Shown here: in pieces, positions 48,409-55,000 of the stretch
How positions within the stretch are numbered: position 1 is the first letter of the stretch
Layout: each line of letters begins with the position of its first letter
Assembly (NCBI RefSeq): GCF_000724485.1
Contig: NZ_CP007739.1
Span: forward strand, 105,001 to 160,000
Length of the DNA stretch: 55,000 nucleotides
Direction of reading: 5' to 3'
From: Bacillus methanolicus MGA3
GTDB taxonomy: Bacteria; Bacillota; Bacilli; Bacillales; Cytobacillaceae
Translations under genes and position numbers: made by a program
Notes under the pieces: generated by a model
What the model was told of the DNA's origin: nothing
Seen by the model: the letters and a program-made list of their open reading frames with translations, nothing else
The model's database searches: none

Positions 48409-49253
48409 AATACCGGTATCAAGCTGATACTCCTTTTGAACGGCTGGCGATTCAGGATGTTTCGATTGACATCCCATCCGGCACGTATTTGGCGATTATT
48501 GGGCACACCGGTTCGGGAAAGTCAACGGTCCTTCAACATTTGAATGCATTATTAAAGCCAACCGGTGGAAAAGTCATTATTGGCGAGCGAGAAATAATGG
48601 CGAATAAAAAAGAAAAAAGACTGCGGGACATTCGGCAGAAGGTTGGAATTGTTTTTCAATTTCCAGAACATCAGCTTTTTGAAGAAACGGTAGAGAAAGA
48701 TATTTGTTTCGGTCCAATGAATTTCGGAGTTTCAGAAGAAGAGGCAAAAAAACGTGCCCGGCAAGCCATCAAGCAAGTTGGGCTGCCTGAATATATTCTC
48801 GGAAAATCACCATTTGATTTATCAGGCGGTCAAATGAGAAGGGTAGCCATTGCGGGAGTATTAGCAATGGAACCTGAAGTGATCGTTCTCGACGAACCAA
48901 CTGCAGGTCTCGATCCCCGTGGCCGCAAAGAGATAATGGAAATGTTCTATCGTCTTCACCTCGAAAGAAATTTGACAACTGTTTTAGTTACTCACAGTAT
49001 GGAAGATGCAGCACGGTATGCAGATCAAATTGTTATTATGCATAAGGGGAAAGTATTCAAAAAAGGAAGTCCTGAAGAGATCTTCGCTTCTCCCAAGGAA
49101 TTGATAAAGCTTGGCCTGGATGTTCCAGAAATCGTGCGTTTTCAATTAAAAATTGAGCAGACTTTTCAAACGAAATTAGGAAGAACGTTTCTTTCCATGG
49201 AAGAGCTGACAGAAGCTATCGCTCGTCTTTTGAAAAGGGGGAATCCGGTATGA
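48384..49253 (+). CDS. ecfA2: ECF transporter ATPase EcfA2
   Basis: This is the second ATPase of the ECF module; it pairs with EcfA1. At 289 residues, Walker A is [10 protein letters not shown]-loop [11 protein letters not shown], signature LSGGQMRR, Walker [11 protein letters not shown]-loop THSMEDA. The start lies in ecfA1 (25-base overlap), with a weak SD, so expression depends on translation of the first gene. The stop overlaps the ecfT start. Confidence 0.95.
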   Translation: MDISLQQVEYRYQADTPFERLAIQDVSIDIPSGTYLAIIGHTGSGKSTVLQHLNALLKPTGGKVIIGEREIMANKKEKRLRDIRQKVGIVFQFPEHQLFEETVEKDICFGPMNFGVSEEEAKKRARQAIKQVGLPEYILGKSPFDLSGGQMRRVAIAGVLAMEPEVIVLDEPTAGLDPRGRKEIMEMFYRLHLERNLTTVLVTHSMEDAARYADQIVIMHKGKVFKKGSPEEIFASPKELIKLGLDVPEIVRFQLKIEQTFQTKLGRTFLSMEELTEAIARLLKRGNPV

Positions 49254-50047
49254 TGGAAAAAATAATCTTTGGCAGATATGTTCCTGCCGATTCCATTATT
49301 CACCGAATGGACCCTCGTTCAAAACTTTTGATCGTCTTTTTGTTTGTGTGCATTGTATTTATTGCGAACAATAGTATCACTTATGGGATCCTTGCCGTTT
49401 ATACTTTTATTATGATGAGATTGTCCAAAATTTCGTTTCGCTTTCTCTATGGAGGCTTAAAACCGGTTTTATGGCTTGTCGTTTTTACGATGCTGCTTCA
49501 TTTGTTTTTTACAAAAGAAGGACAGCTGCTGTTTGAATTGGGGCCGTTAAAAATATATGAAGAAGGGCTCAGGAAGGGGATTTTTATCTCACTGAGGTTT
49601 TTCCTGCTAATATTAGTAACCTCTTTGCTGACATTAACAACAACCCCGATTGAGATTACAGACGGGCTTGAAACGCTCTTAAAGCCGCTGAACAAAGTAA
49701 AGTTTCCAGTGCATGAATTAGCTCTTATGATGTCTATTTCGCTTCGTTTCATTCCAACCTTGATGCAGGAAACTGATAAAATTATGAAAGCCCAGACAGC
49801 TAGAGGCGTCGAATTTACAAGCGGTCCTGTGAAAGAAAGGATAAAAGCGATTATTCCGCTCTTAATCCCTTTATTTGTCAGCTCTTTTAAAAGAGCGGAA
49901 GAGCTTGCTACTGCGATGGAAGCCAGGGGATACCGCGGAGCAGAAGGAAGAACGAAATATCGCCAGTTACATTGGAAGCCGGCTGATACAGCTATGCTTG
50001 TTCTATTAGGAATTATCGCTATCTTATTAATCTTATTTAGGACTTAA
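49250..50047 (+). CDS. ecfT: ECF transporter transmembrane subunit EcfT
   Basis: EcfT is the membrane scaffold that couples the two ATPases to S components. At 265 residues it has several hydrophobic segments. Two Ala-Arg-Gly coupling motifs on long cytoplasmic helices are visible: QTARGVEF and [11 protein letters not shown]. The start overlaps the ecfA2 stop (ATGA at 49250); a second ATG at 49253 is possible. truA follows after 13 bases. Confidence 0.95.
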   Translation: MMEKIIFGRYVPADSIIHRMDPRSKLLIVFLFVCIVFIANNSITYGILAVYTFIMMRLSKISFRFLYGGLKPVLWLVVFTMLLHLFFTKEGQLLFELGPLKIYEEGLRKGIFISLRFFLLILVTSLLTLTTTPIEITDGLETLLKPLNKVKFPVHELALMMSISLRFIPTLMQETDKIMKAQTARGVEFTSGPVKERIKAIIPLLIPLFVSSFKRAEELATAMEARGYRGAEGRTKYRQLHWKPADTAMLVLLGIIAILLILFRT

Positions 50048-50060
50048 GTGGAGTTGTGAA

Positions 50061-50798
50061 ATGCAAAGATATAAATGTACGATTACTTATGACGGATCTC
50101 AATTTTCAGGATATCAGATCCAGCCAGGCATGCGGACAATCCAGGGAGAAATTGAAGCCGCCTTGTCAAAACTTCATAAAGGCGAACGTATAAAGATCAG
50201 TGCTTCCGGACGCACCGATGCGGGGGTCCATGCTAAAGGACAAGTTATTCACTTTGATTCTGCTTTAGCGATTCCGACAGCGAAATGGGAAATAGCCTTA
50301 AATTCGGTCTTGCCTGATGATATTGCTGTCATCCGAGTGGAAAAAGCGGCTCCCAACTTTCATGCCCGATTTGACGCGGTGGGAAAAGAGTACCGCTATT
50401 TTGTTTATTTATCACCGAAACGCGATCCATTTAAACGCCATTATGCTTACCAGTTTCCTTACCCGCTTGATTATGTTGCGATGAAGGAAGCTCTTAAATA
50501 CTTAATAGGCACACATGATTTTACAAGCTTCTGCTCGGCCAAAACAGAAATCGAGGATAAAGTCCGGACAATTGAAGAAATTGAATTTTTCGAAGAGGGA
50601 GATCTTCTTGTGTTCCGGTTCGTCGGAAACGGATTTCTCTATAACATGGTGCGAATTCTTACAGGAACATTGCTTGAAGTGGGGAGCGGCAACCGAAGTC
50701 CGTATTCGATCCCAGATATTCTTGAAAAAAAAGACCGTCAGTATGCAGGAAAAACAGCGCCGGCACATGGTTTATATTTGTGGAAGGTTTTTTATTAA
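50061..50798 (+). CDS. truA: tRNA pseudouridine(38-40) synthase TruA
   Basis: TruA makes pseudouridine at positions 38-40 of many tRNA anticodon arms. At 245 residues, the catalytic aspartate is D53 in [14 protein letters not shown]. The fold shows two similar halves, the second with [10 protein letters not shown] and [20 protein letters not shown]. It is the end of the ecf-truA unit. The start at 50061 has a modest SD (GTGGAG). The promoter and leader of rplM follow. Confidence 0.96.
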   Translation: MQRYKCTITYDGSQFSGYQIQPGMRTIQGEIEAALSKLHKGERIKISASGRTDAGVHAKGQVIHFDSALAIPTAKWEIALNSVLPDDIAVIRVEKAAPNFHARFDAVGKEYRYFVYLSPKRDPFKRHYAYQFPYPLDYVAMKEALKYLIGTHDFTSFCSAKTEIEDKVRTIEEIEFFEEGDLLVFRFVGNGFLYNMVRILTGTLLEVGSGNRSPYSIPDILEKKDRQYAGKTAPAHGLYLWKVFY

Positions 50799-50834
50799 CG
50801 AATATTATTTTTTCTGTGACAACGAATCCTCGTG

Positions 50835-50864
50835 TTGACAACAAGGGTACAAAAGAGATATTAT
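50835..50864 (+). promoter_or_regulatory. Promoter of rplM-rpsI
   Basis: TTGACA (50835-50840), 18-base spacer, TATTAT (50859-50864), after the truA stop. Confidence 0.7.
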
Positions 50865-50881
50865 ATCATATGGTATGATTT

Positions 50882-50920
50882 TTTAACCCCACGATAAGCC
50901 CCGGAAACTTATTCGTGATT
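50882..50920 (+). promoter_or_regulatory. L13-type leader of rplM-rpsI
   Basis: The leader contains TTTAACCCCACGATAAGCCC followed by GGAAACTTATTCGTGATTGA. CACGA+TAAG (50890-50898) pairs with CTTA+TCGTG (50908-50917, one bulged base). It looks like the L13 leader RNA described in Bacillales, a likely site for feedback by L13. Identity rests on memory of the consensus. Confidence 0.72.
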
Positions 50921-50973
50921 GAAATATATGAAAACCAATTTTGAATGGATTTTTAACATAGGAGGGTAAATCA

Positions 50974-51411
50974 ATGCGTACAACGTTTATGGCTAATGCT
51001 AATACTATCGAACGCAAATGGTACGTGGTTGATGCTGCAGGACAAACTTTAGGTCGTCTTGCAAGTGAAGTAGCATCAATCCTTCGCGGTAAACATAAAC
51101 CGACATACACACCACATGTGGACACTGGTGATCATGTTATTATCATCAATGCTTCTAAAATTGAATTAACTGGTAATAAGCTGAATGACAAAATCTACTA
51201 CCGCCACAGCCAATATCCAGGTGGATTAAAAACAAGAACAGCGCTTGAAATGCGTACAAATTATCCAGAAAAAATGTTAGAGCTTGCAATTAAAGGCATG
51301 CTTCCTAAAAATTCTCTTGGCCGCCAAATGTTCAAAAAATTACACGTATACGCTGGTAGCGAACATCCGCACCAAGCACAAAAACCTGAAGTTTACGAAC
51401 TTCGTGGATAA
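50974..51411 (+). CDS. rplM: Ribosomal protein L13
   Basis: L13 is an early 50S assembly protein. At 145 residues, it starts [20 protein letters not shown] and has [19 protein letters not shown] and the signature [20 protein letters not shown]. The SD ATAGGAGGG is at 50959. Its leader may provide autoregulation. The stop overlaps an unused ATG (TAATG) before rpsI. Confidence 0.97.
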   Translation: MRTTFMANANTIERKWYVVDAAGQTLGRLASEVASILRGKHKPTYTPHVDTGDHVIIINASKIELTGNKLNDKIYYRHSQYPGGLKTRTALEMRTNYPEKMLELAIKGMLPKNSLGRQMFKKLHVYAGSEHPHQAQKPEVYELRG

Positions 51412-51431
51412 TGAATAGGGAGGTTATTAAC

Positions 51432-51824
51432 TTGGCACAGGTTCAATATATGGGTACTGGTCGTCGTAAGAGCTCCGTTGCACGTGTTCGTTTAGTTCCA
51501 GGCGACGGCAAAATCATCATTAACGGTCGTGACATTGAAAACTACATTCCGTTTGCAGCTTTGCGTGAAGTTGTGAAACAACCGCTAGTAGCTACTGAAA
51601 CTCTTGGCAGCTACGATGTCCTTGTAAACGTTAAGGGCGGCGGTTACACTGGTCAAGCAGGCGCAATCCGCCACGGTATTGCCCGCGCATTACTTCAAGT
51701 AGATCCAGAATATCGTCCAACATTAAAACGCGCGGGTCTATTAACTCGAGATGCAAGAATGAAAGAGCGTAAGAAATACGGTCTTAAAGGCGCTCGCCGT
51801 GCTCCTCAGTTCTCAAAACGTTAA
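51432..51824 (+). CDS. rpsI: Ribosomal protein S9
   Basis: S9 reaches the P-site tRNA anticodon with its C-terminal tail. The start is TTG 51432, eight bases after AGGGAGG (51417-51423), giving 130 residues as in Bacillus ([20 protein letters not shown]). The ATG at 51411 overlapping the rplM stop lacks an SD. The C-terminal [17 protein letters not shown] is the tRNA-contacting tail. A terminator follows. Confidence 0.95.
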   Translation: MAQVQYMGTGRRKSSVARVRLVPGDGKIIINGRDIENYIPFAALREVVKQPLVATETLGSYDVLVNVKGGGYTGQAGAIRHGIARALLQVDPEYRPTLKRAGLLTRDARMKERKKYGLKGARRAPQFSKR

Positions 51825-51839
51825 TTGTACGGAACACAC

Positions 51840-51866
51840 AGCTCCAGCCATTGGCTGGAGTTTTTC
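51840..51866 (+). terminator. Terminator after rpsI
   Basis: CTCCAGCC (51842-51849) pairs with GGCTGGAG (51853-51860), loop ATT, then TTTTTCTTTT. Confidence 0.9.
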
Positions 51867-51986
51867 TTTTATTGTCAATCACCTCTTTTTTAAAAGAAAC
51901 TTCCAAAACTGGAAATTCAAAATATTCTCCCCTTTGGTATGGCTGTCCCGATAAGGATAAAAACTATCTTTTAAGGGGTGAATACA

Positions 51987-52430
51987 TTGACTGTTATTAC
52001 TACCTTTACAGAAAAAAGAAGAGAAAAACAAATTAAATATGAGCGGTCGATTCTTCGCGAATTATCGATAAAAATGTTAAAAAACAAATTCCAGCACATT
52101 TTTGGAGCAAACAGGCTAACCGGTAGTTTTTTGCTTCATTCAGGCATTGAAGAAGCTTGTTATGACATAGCCATCGAAGCCTTTTTGTTAGGAGCAAAAA
52201 TGAGCAAATTTGGTTATCATGGTGAATCAATCGATAATGTACGTCTTCGGTGTGAAAAGGAACTGAAGCATTTTATTGAAACACTATACAATTTCTTTTT
52301 GTATTGGCGAAATGGAGAGGAAGGAATATTCAGCGAGTCGCTTTATTATCTTTGTGAACAATATGTTGAATATTGGTGGAGAGAAGGATTCATTAAAGGA
52401 GAAAGACGCCGCAAGCTTCGTCTGCCTTAA
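51987..52430 (+). CDS. ybaK: DUF2521 protein YbaK
   Basis: This is a 147-residue protein of unknown function, at the place of B. subtilis ybaK (between rpsI and cwlD). TTG 51987 lies six bases after the SD AAGGGGTG (51973-51980); a GTG at 51978 overlaps the SD. The most conserved part is the IAIEAFLLGAKMSKFGYHGES segment, and WWREGFIKGERRRKLR near the end. It is predicted helical and charged, with no catalytic motif that I can identify. No relation to the prolyl-tRNA editing protein of the same name in other bacteria. Confidence 0.82.
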   Translation: MTVITTFTEKRREKQIKYERSILRELSIKMLKNKFQHIFGANRLTGSFLLHSGIEEACYDIAIEAFLLGAKMSKFGYHGESIDNVRLRCEKELKHFIETLYNFFLYWRNGEEGIFSESLYYLCEQYVEYWWREGFIKGERRRKLRLP

Positions 52431-52510
52431 TTCCTATTTCCGGTTCTAATCATCCCCCCTAACCCATATATTGAATTGTACAGGGACATGCAGGGGGTAG
52501 GGTTCGGTTT

Positions 52511-53233
52511 ATGAGAAAAAACGTGAAAATAGGTGTGTTTGTAGTCGCGATCATCATCTTGCTTATCATTATCAAATATGATTTTATAGAAAATAATTCC
52601 TGGAACTCATGGAATCTTCCCTTAACTGGAGAAATTATTTTAATTGATCCGGGCCACGGCGGGCCTGATGGGGGAGCAAGTGCCAAAGACGTGGTTGAAA
52701 AAGATATCGCATTAAATGTCTCGCTTAAAGTAAGGAATTTTTTACAGCACCAAGGTGCTCTTGTCCTTATGACAAGGGAAACAGATACAGATCTTGCCGA
52801 TAAGGAAACAAGAGGCTACAGCCGAAGAAAGATTGAAGATCTCAAACGAAGGTTAGAAATGATTAATAAGTCGGATGCAGATTTTTTTGTAAGTATCCAT
52901 TTAAATGCGATTCCTTCTCCGAGATGGAGCGGAGCCCAAACCTTCTATGCCCCCCACATGGAGGAAAACAGAAGAGCAGCAAAGTTTATACAAGATGAAC
53001 TCAGACGCAATTTAGAAAATACAAATCGAAAGGCAAAACCAATTAATGGTGTTTATATCTTAAAGAATGCAGACAAACCAGGTGTTCTTGTAGAAATTGG
53101 CTTTCTTTCCAATCCGGCAGAAAAAGAAAACTTGAAAAACGAAGTGTATCAAGAAATGATTGCAGCGTCGATATACAAAGGAATCATTCGTTATTTTACA
53201 GCTGAAAAAGAATTGCTGGAGTCTAATGAATAA
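52511..53233 (+). CDS. cwlD: N-acetylmuramoyl-L-alanine amidase CwlD (spore cortex)
   Basis: CwlD cleaves the peptide side chain from muramic acid as the first step to muramic-delta-lactam in the spore cortex, needed for germination. At 240 residues, a hydrophobic N-terminal segment (7-21) anchors or exports the protein. The amidase_3 domain has the zinc ligands H49 in LIDPGHGGPDGG, the SIHLNA block and the EIGFLSNPAEK signature. The SD is AGGGGGTAGGG at 52492. In B. subtilis it is made under sigma-E and sigma-G; a CATATATT at 52465 could be a sporulation -10 but no good -35 is seen. Confidence 0.95.
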   Translation: MRKNVKIGVFVVAIIILLIIIKYDFIENNSWNSWNLPLTGEIILIDPGHGGPDGGASAKDVVEKDIALNVSLKVRNFLQHQGALVLMTRETDTDLADKETRGYSRRKIEDLKRRLEMINKSDADFFVSIHLNAIPSPRWSGAQTFYAPHMEENRRAAKFIQDELRRNLENTNRKAKPINGVYILKNADKPGVLVEIGFLSNPAEKENLKNEVYQEMIAASIYKGIIRYFTAEKELLESNE

Positions 53234-53239
53234 GGAACA

Positions 53240-53271
53240 AAGCAGGCGTTCATTATGATCGCCTTCTTTTA
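53240..53271 (+). terminator. Terminator after cwlD
   Basis: AAG(c)AGGCG (53240-53248) pairs with CGCCT(t)CTT (53260-53268), one mismatch, then TTATTT. Moderate strength. Confidence 0.6.
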
Positions 53272-53384
53272 TTTATCTAGGATTCATACGTAGCAAGACC
53301 CACGTTGAAAGTCTCGCTTTATTATTTTATACGGCATTTGGTTAAAATAAGTATGCTTGAATATACTGTATATCGAAATTTGCA

Positions 53385-53393
53385 TGTTATACT
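53385..53393 (+). promoter_or_regulatory. Extended -10 promoter of salA
   Basis: TGtTATACT (53385-53393) is an extended -10 with no clear -35, 37 bases before the salA start. Confidence 0.5.
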
Positions 53394-53430
53394 AATAATT
53401 GTAAACGAATTCAAAAGGCGGGTGACAAAA

Positions 53431-54489
53431 ATGTTAACTGAAGAGAAAGTTCTCAATCTTCTTAATGGTTTAGAAGAACCATTTTTACATAAAACACTGG
53501 AAGAATTAAATGCTATTCAAGAAGTAAAAGTAAAAAAAGAGAAAAATCATGTCAGTGTTAAAATTGCAATTGCAAAAACAGGTACAGCAGAACAGCTTCA
53601 GCTGCAAACAAAAGTTGTGAATTTGCTAAAAGAAGCAGGCGCTGAAACAGTCGGAATCCGATTTAGCGAACTTCCGGAAGAAACTCTGTCAAAATTTCGG
53701 ACTGAAGCCGGATCAAATGACAAGGGCTTGCTATCACCGGAAAGTAAGACAACTTTTATTGCGATTGCCAGCGGGAAAGGCGGAGTTGGAAAATCTACGG
53801 TATCTGTCAATTTAGCTGTTTCATTAGCTCGATTAGGGAAAAAGGTTGGGCTTATTGATGCGGATATTTATGGATTCAGTGTTCCGGATATGATGGGCAT
53901 TACTAAGCGTCCAGTTGTAAGAGGAGAAAAAATCATTCCTGTGGAAAGATTTGGTGTAAAAGTGATTTCAATGGGCTTTTTTGTAGAGGATAATTCGCCG
54001 ATTATCTGGCGCGGCCCAATGCTAGGTAAAATGTTGAACAATTTCTTTAATGAAGTTGAATGGGGAGATTTAGACTATTTGCTTCTTGATCTTCCTCCTG
54101 GAACAGGGGATGTCGCCTTGGACGTACATACGATGCTTCCATCCTGTAAAGAAATTATTGTTACAACGCCTCACCCGACAGTGGCTTTTGTAGCGGCTAG
54201 GGCAGGTGCGATGGCTTTAAAAACAAAACATGAAGTTCTCGGTGTTATTGAAAATATGTCTTATTTCGAAAGCAAATTAACAGGTGAAAAGGAATACGTA
54301 TTTGGAAAAGGTGGAGGAAGAAAATTAGCGGAAGAGCTAAATACAAAGCTGTTGGGCCAGTTGCCGCTTGAACAGCCTGATTGGAACGAAGAAGATTTTG
54401 CTCCGTCCATCTACCAAGAAGACCATAAGCTTGGAAAAATCTACCGTGATATTGCGCAGAATGTGCTCAACACATTGGAAGCAAAATAA
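53431..54489 (+). CDS. salA: Mrp/NBP35-type ATPase SalA
   Basis: This is a ParA/MinD-type ATPase of the Mrp family. In B. subtilis, SalA represses scoC and so increases exoprotease production; other members load iron-sulfur clusters. ATG 53431 has an SD (GGCGGGTGA) and gives 352 residues; an upstream in-frame ATG (53305) lies in the promoter region and is rejected. The N-terminal DUF59-like domain covers residues about 1-95, followed by the deviant Walker A GKGGVGKST (115-123) and DLPPGTGDV. No CxxC pair is present in the C-terminal part, unlike cluster-carrying Mrp proteins. Confidence 0.93.
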   Translation: MLTEEKVLNLLNGLEEPFLHKTLEELNAIQEVKVKKEKNHVSVKIAIAKTGTAEQLQLQTKVVNLLKEAGAETVGIRFSELPEETLSKFRTEAGSNDKGLLSPESKTTFIAIASGKGGVGKSTVSVNLAVSLARLGKKVGLIDADIYGFSVPDMMGITKRPVVRGEKIIPVERFGVKVISMGFFVEDNSPIIWRGPMLGKMLNNFFNEVEWGDLDYLLLDLPPGTGDVALDVHTMLPSCKEIIVTTPHPTVAFVAARAGAMALKTKHEVLGVIENMSYFESKLTGEKEYVFGKGGGRKLAEELNTKLLGQLPLEQPDWNEEDFAPSIYQEDHKLGKIYRDIAQNVLNTLEAK

Positions 54490-54511
54490 TAACATAAAAA
54501 TGAATGTAAAA

Positions 54512-54540
54512 AGGGTTCAGATCTGATCTGAACCCTGTTC
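54512..54540. terminator. Bidirectional terminator between salA and gerD
   Basis: AGGGTTCAG (54512-54520) and CTGAACCCT (54528-54536) form a perfect 9-bp stem. On the - strand it is followed by TTTTTACA, a good T-run for gerD; on the + strand by GTTCTAATT, weaker, for salA. Confidence 0.82.
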
Positions 54541-54599
54541 TAATTACTTTTGGTCAGCCCATGATAAAGCAGCAGAAGGGGCAAGCAGCCTCACAATTA

Positions 54600-55000
54600 T
54601 CAGCTTTTTCCTTGTTCTTGATCTTGGTCGCCGCCATCAGGTTTGTCTCCGCCTTGACTTTCCTGTTTTCCACTTTGGACTTCTCCGGCCGCTTTTATAA
54701 TAAGATCCTGAATTTTGGCTTTAAAAAGCGGGCTTTCAAACGTCTCTGTTATGACTTTTTGGACGTGTTTACGATACTCATTACTTTTCAGCAAATCCTC
54801 CACTTCTTTATGGAGTTCCGGGTTTTTCATTATCTCTACCATCATGCTTCGATATTCCGGATCTTTCATTAGCTTTTTTAATAATAATTCATGTTCTTTT
54901 TCCATACTTTTCGCTATACTTTCCGCAAATGCTGGATCTTCAAATGATTTTTTCCAAAACTCAGCACCTTCTTCTGAAGTCAATGTTTTCTTAATCGTAT
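54600..55000 (-). CDS. gerD: Spore germination lipoprotein GerD (5' end outside window)
   Basis: GerD is needed for nutrient germination; it is a lipoprotein of the spore inner membrane that helps cluster germinant receptors. The - strand frame is open to the window edge, so the signal peptide and lipobox Cys are missing. The visible part (about 132 residues) matches the GerD core: TLTSEEGAEFWKKSFEDPAFAE, KLMKDPEYRSMMVEIMKNPE and SPLFKAKIQDLIIKAAGE. The Gln/Gly/Asp-rich tail is low complexity. A TTG at 54983 is internal, not the start. In Bacillus the homologue is sigma-G controlled. Confidence 0.93.
   Translation of the reverse strand, partial: TIKKTLTSEEGAEFWKKSFEDPAFAESIAKSMEKEHELLLKKLMKDPEYRSMMVEIMKNPELHKEVEDLLKSNEYRKHVQKVITETFESPLFKAKIQDLIIKAAGEVQSGKQESQGGDKPDGGDQDQEQGKS

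Noticed and set aside
51851..52036. 61-codon open frame between rpsI and ybaK
   Set aside because: It starts inside the rpsI terminator, lacks an SD and overlaps ybaK in another frame; the peptide resembles nothing known to me.
54561..54872. + strand open frame opposite gerD
   Set aside because: It is antisense to the clearly recognisable GerD coding sequence and has no SD.

Overview
The window is a 55 kb stretch of core chromosome from a low-GC Gram-positive endospore former of the family Bacillaceae (Bacillus sensu lato). Three things support this. Gene order runs mcsB-clpC-radA-disA-yacL-ispD-ispF-gltX-cysE-cysS-mrnC-rlmB-rae1-sigH-rpmG-secE-nusG-rplKAJL-rpoBC-rpsLG-fusA-tuf-S10/spc/alpha-ecfA1A2T-truA-rplM-rpsI-cwlD-salA-gerD, as in Bacillus. 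Sporulation and germination genes (sigH, cwlD, gerD) are present. Ribosome-binding sites are strong AAGGAGG types. I cannot name the species. All complete genes lie on the + strand; only the truncated gerD at the right edge is on the - strand.

Region 1 (1-14129): the end of the protein-arginine kinase/ClpC stress operon, then recombination and c-di-AMP genes (radA, disA), a PIN-TRAM membrane protein, two isoprenoid (MEP) genes, and gltX. A cysteine T-box follows and controls cysE-cysS, with the RNA genes mrnC, rlmB and rae1 after it. Region 2 (14130-19472): sigH with its own promoter, rpmG, secE, nusG, and the L11-L1 and L10-L12 operons. Each of these two ribosomal operons has a recognisable autoregulatory leader (an L1 operator and an L10 leader with an attenuator terminator). 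ybxB follows. Region 3 (19473-31950): rpoB-rpoC, the L7Ae-like rplGB, rpsL, rpsG, fusA, tuf.

Region 4 (31951-47291): two tandem promoters and a structured leader precede the S10-spc-alpha superoperon. It has close spacing and several overlapping genes, and also carries secY, adk, map, a KOW-domain protein, infA, rpmJ and rpoA, ending with rplQ and a terminator. Region 5 (47292-52430): a 340 bp structured intergenic stretch, the ECF vitamin-transporter energising module (ecfA1-ecfA2-ecfT), truA, an L13-type leader with rplM-rpsI, and ybaK. Region 6 (52431-55000): cwlD, salA, and the 3' part of gerD on the opposite strand, with a shared bidirectional terminator.

I saw no rRNA or tRNA genes, CRISPR arrays, insertion sequences, prophage, or anomalous accessory genes, and no undescribed multi-gene system. 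The items worth a second look are in the non-coding DNA: RNA leaders, hairpins between ribosomal genes, one hairpin-forming intergenic element that looks like an interspersed repeat with a possible second diverged copy, and a structured region ahead of ecfA1. All gene identities come from reading the protein sequences and recalling Bacillus homologues; no search was run.
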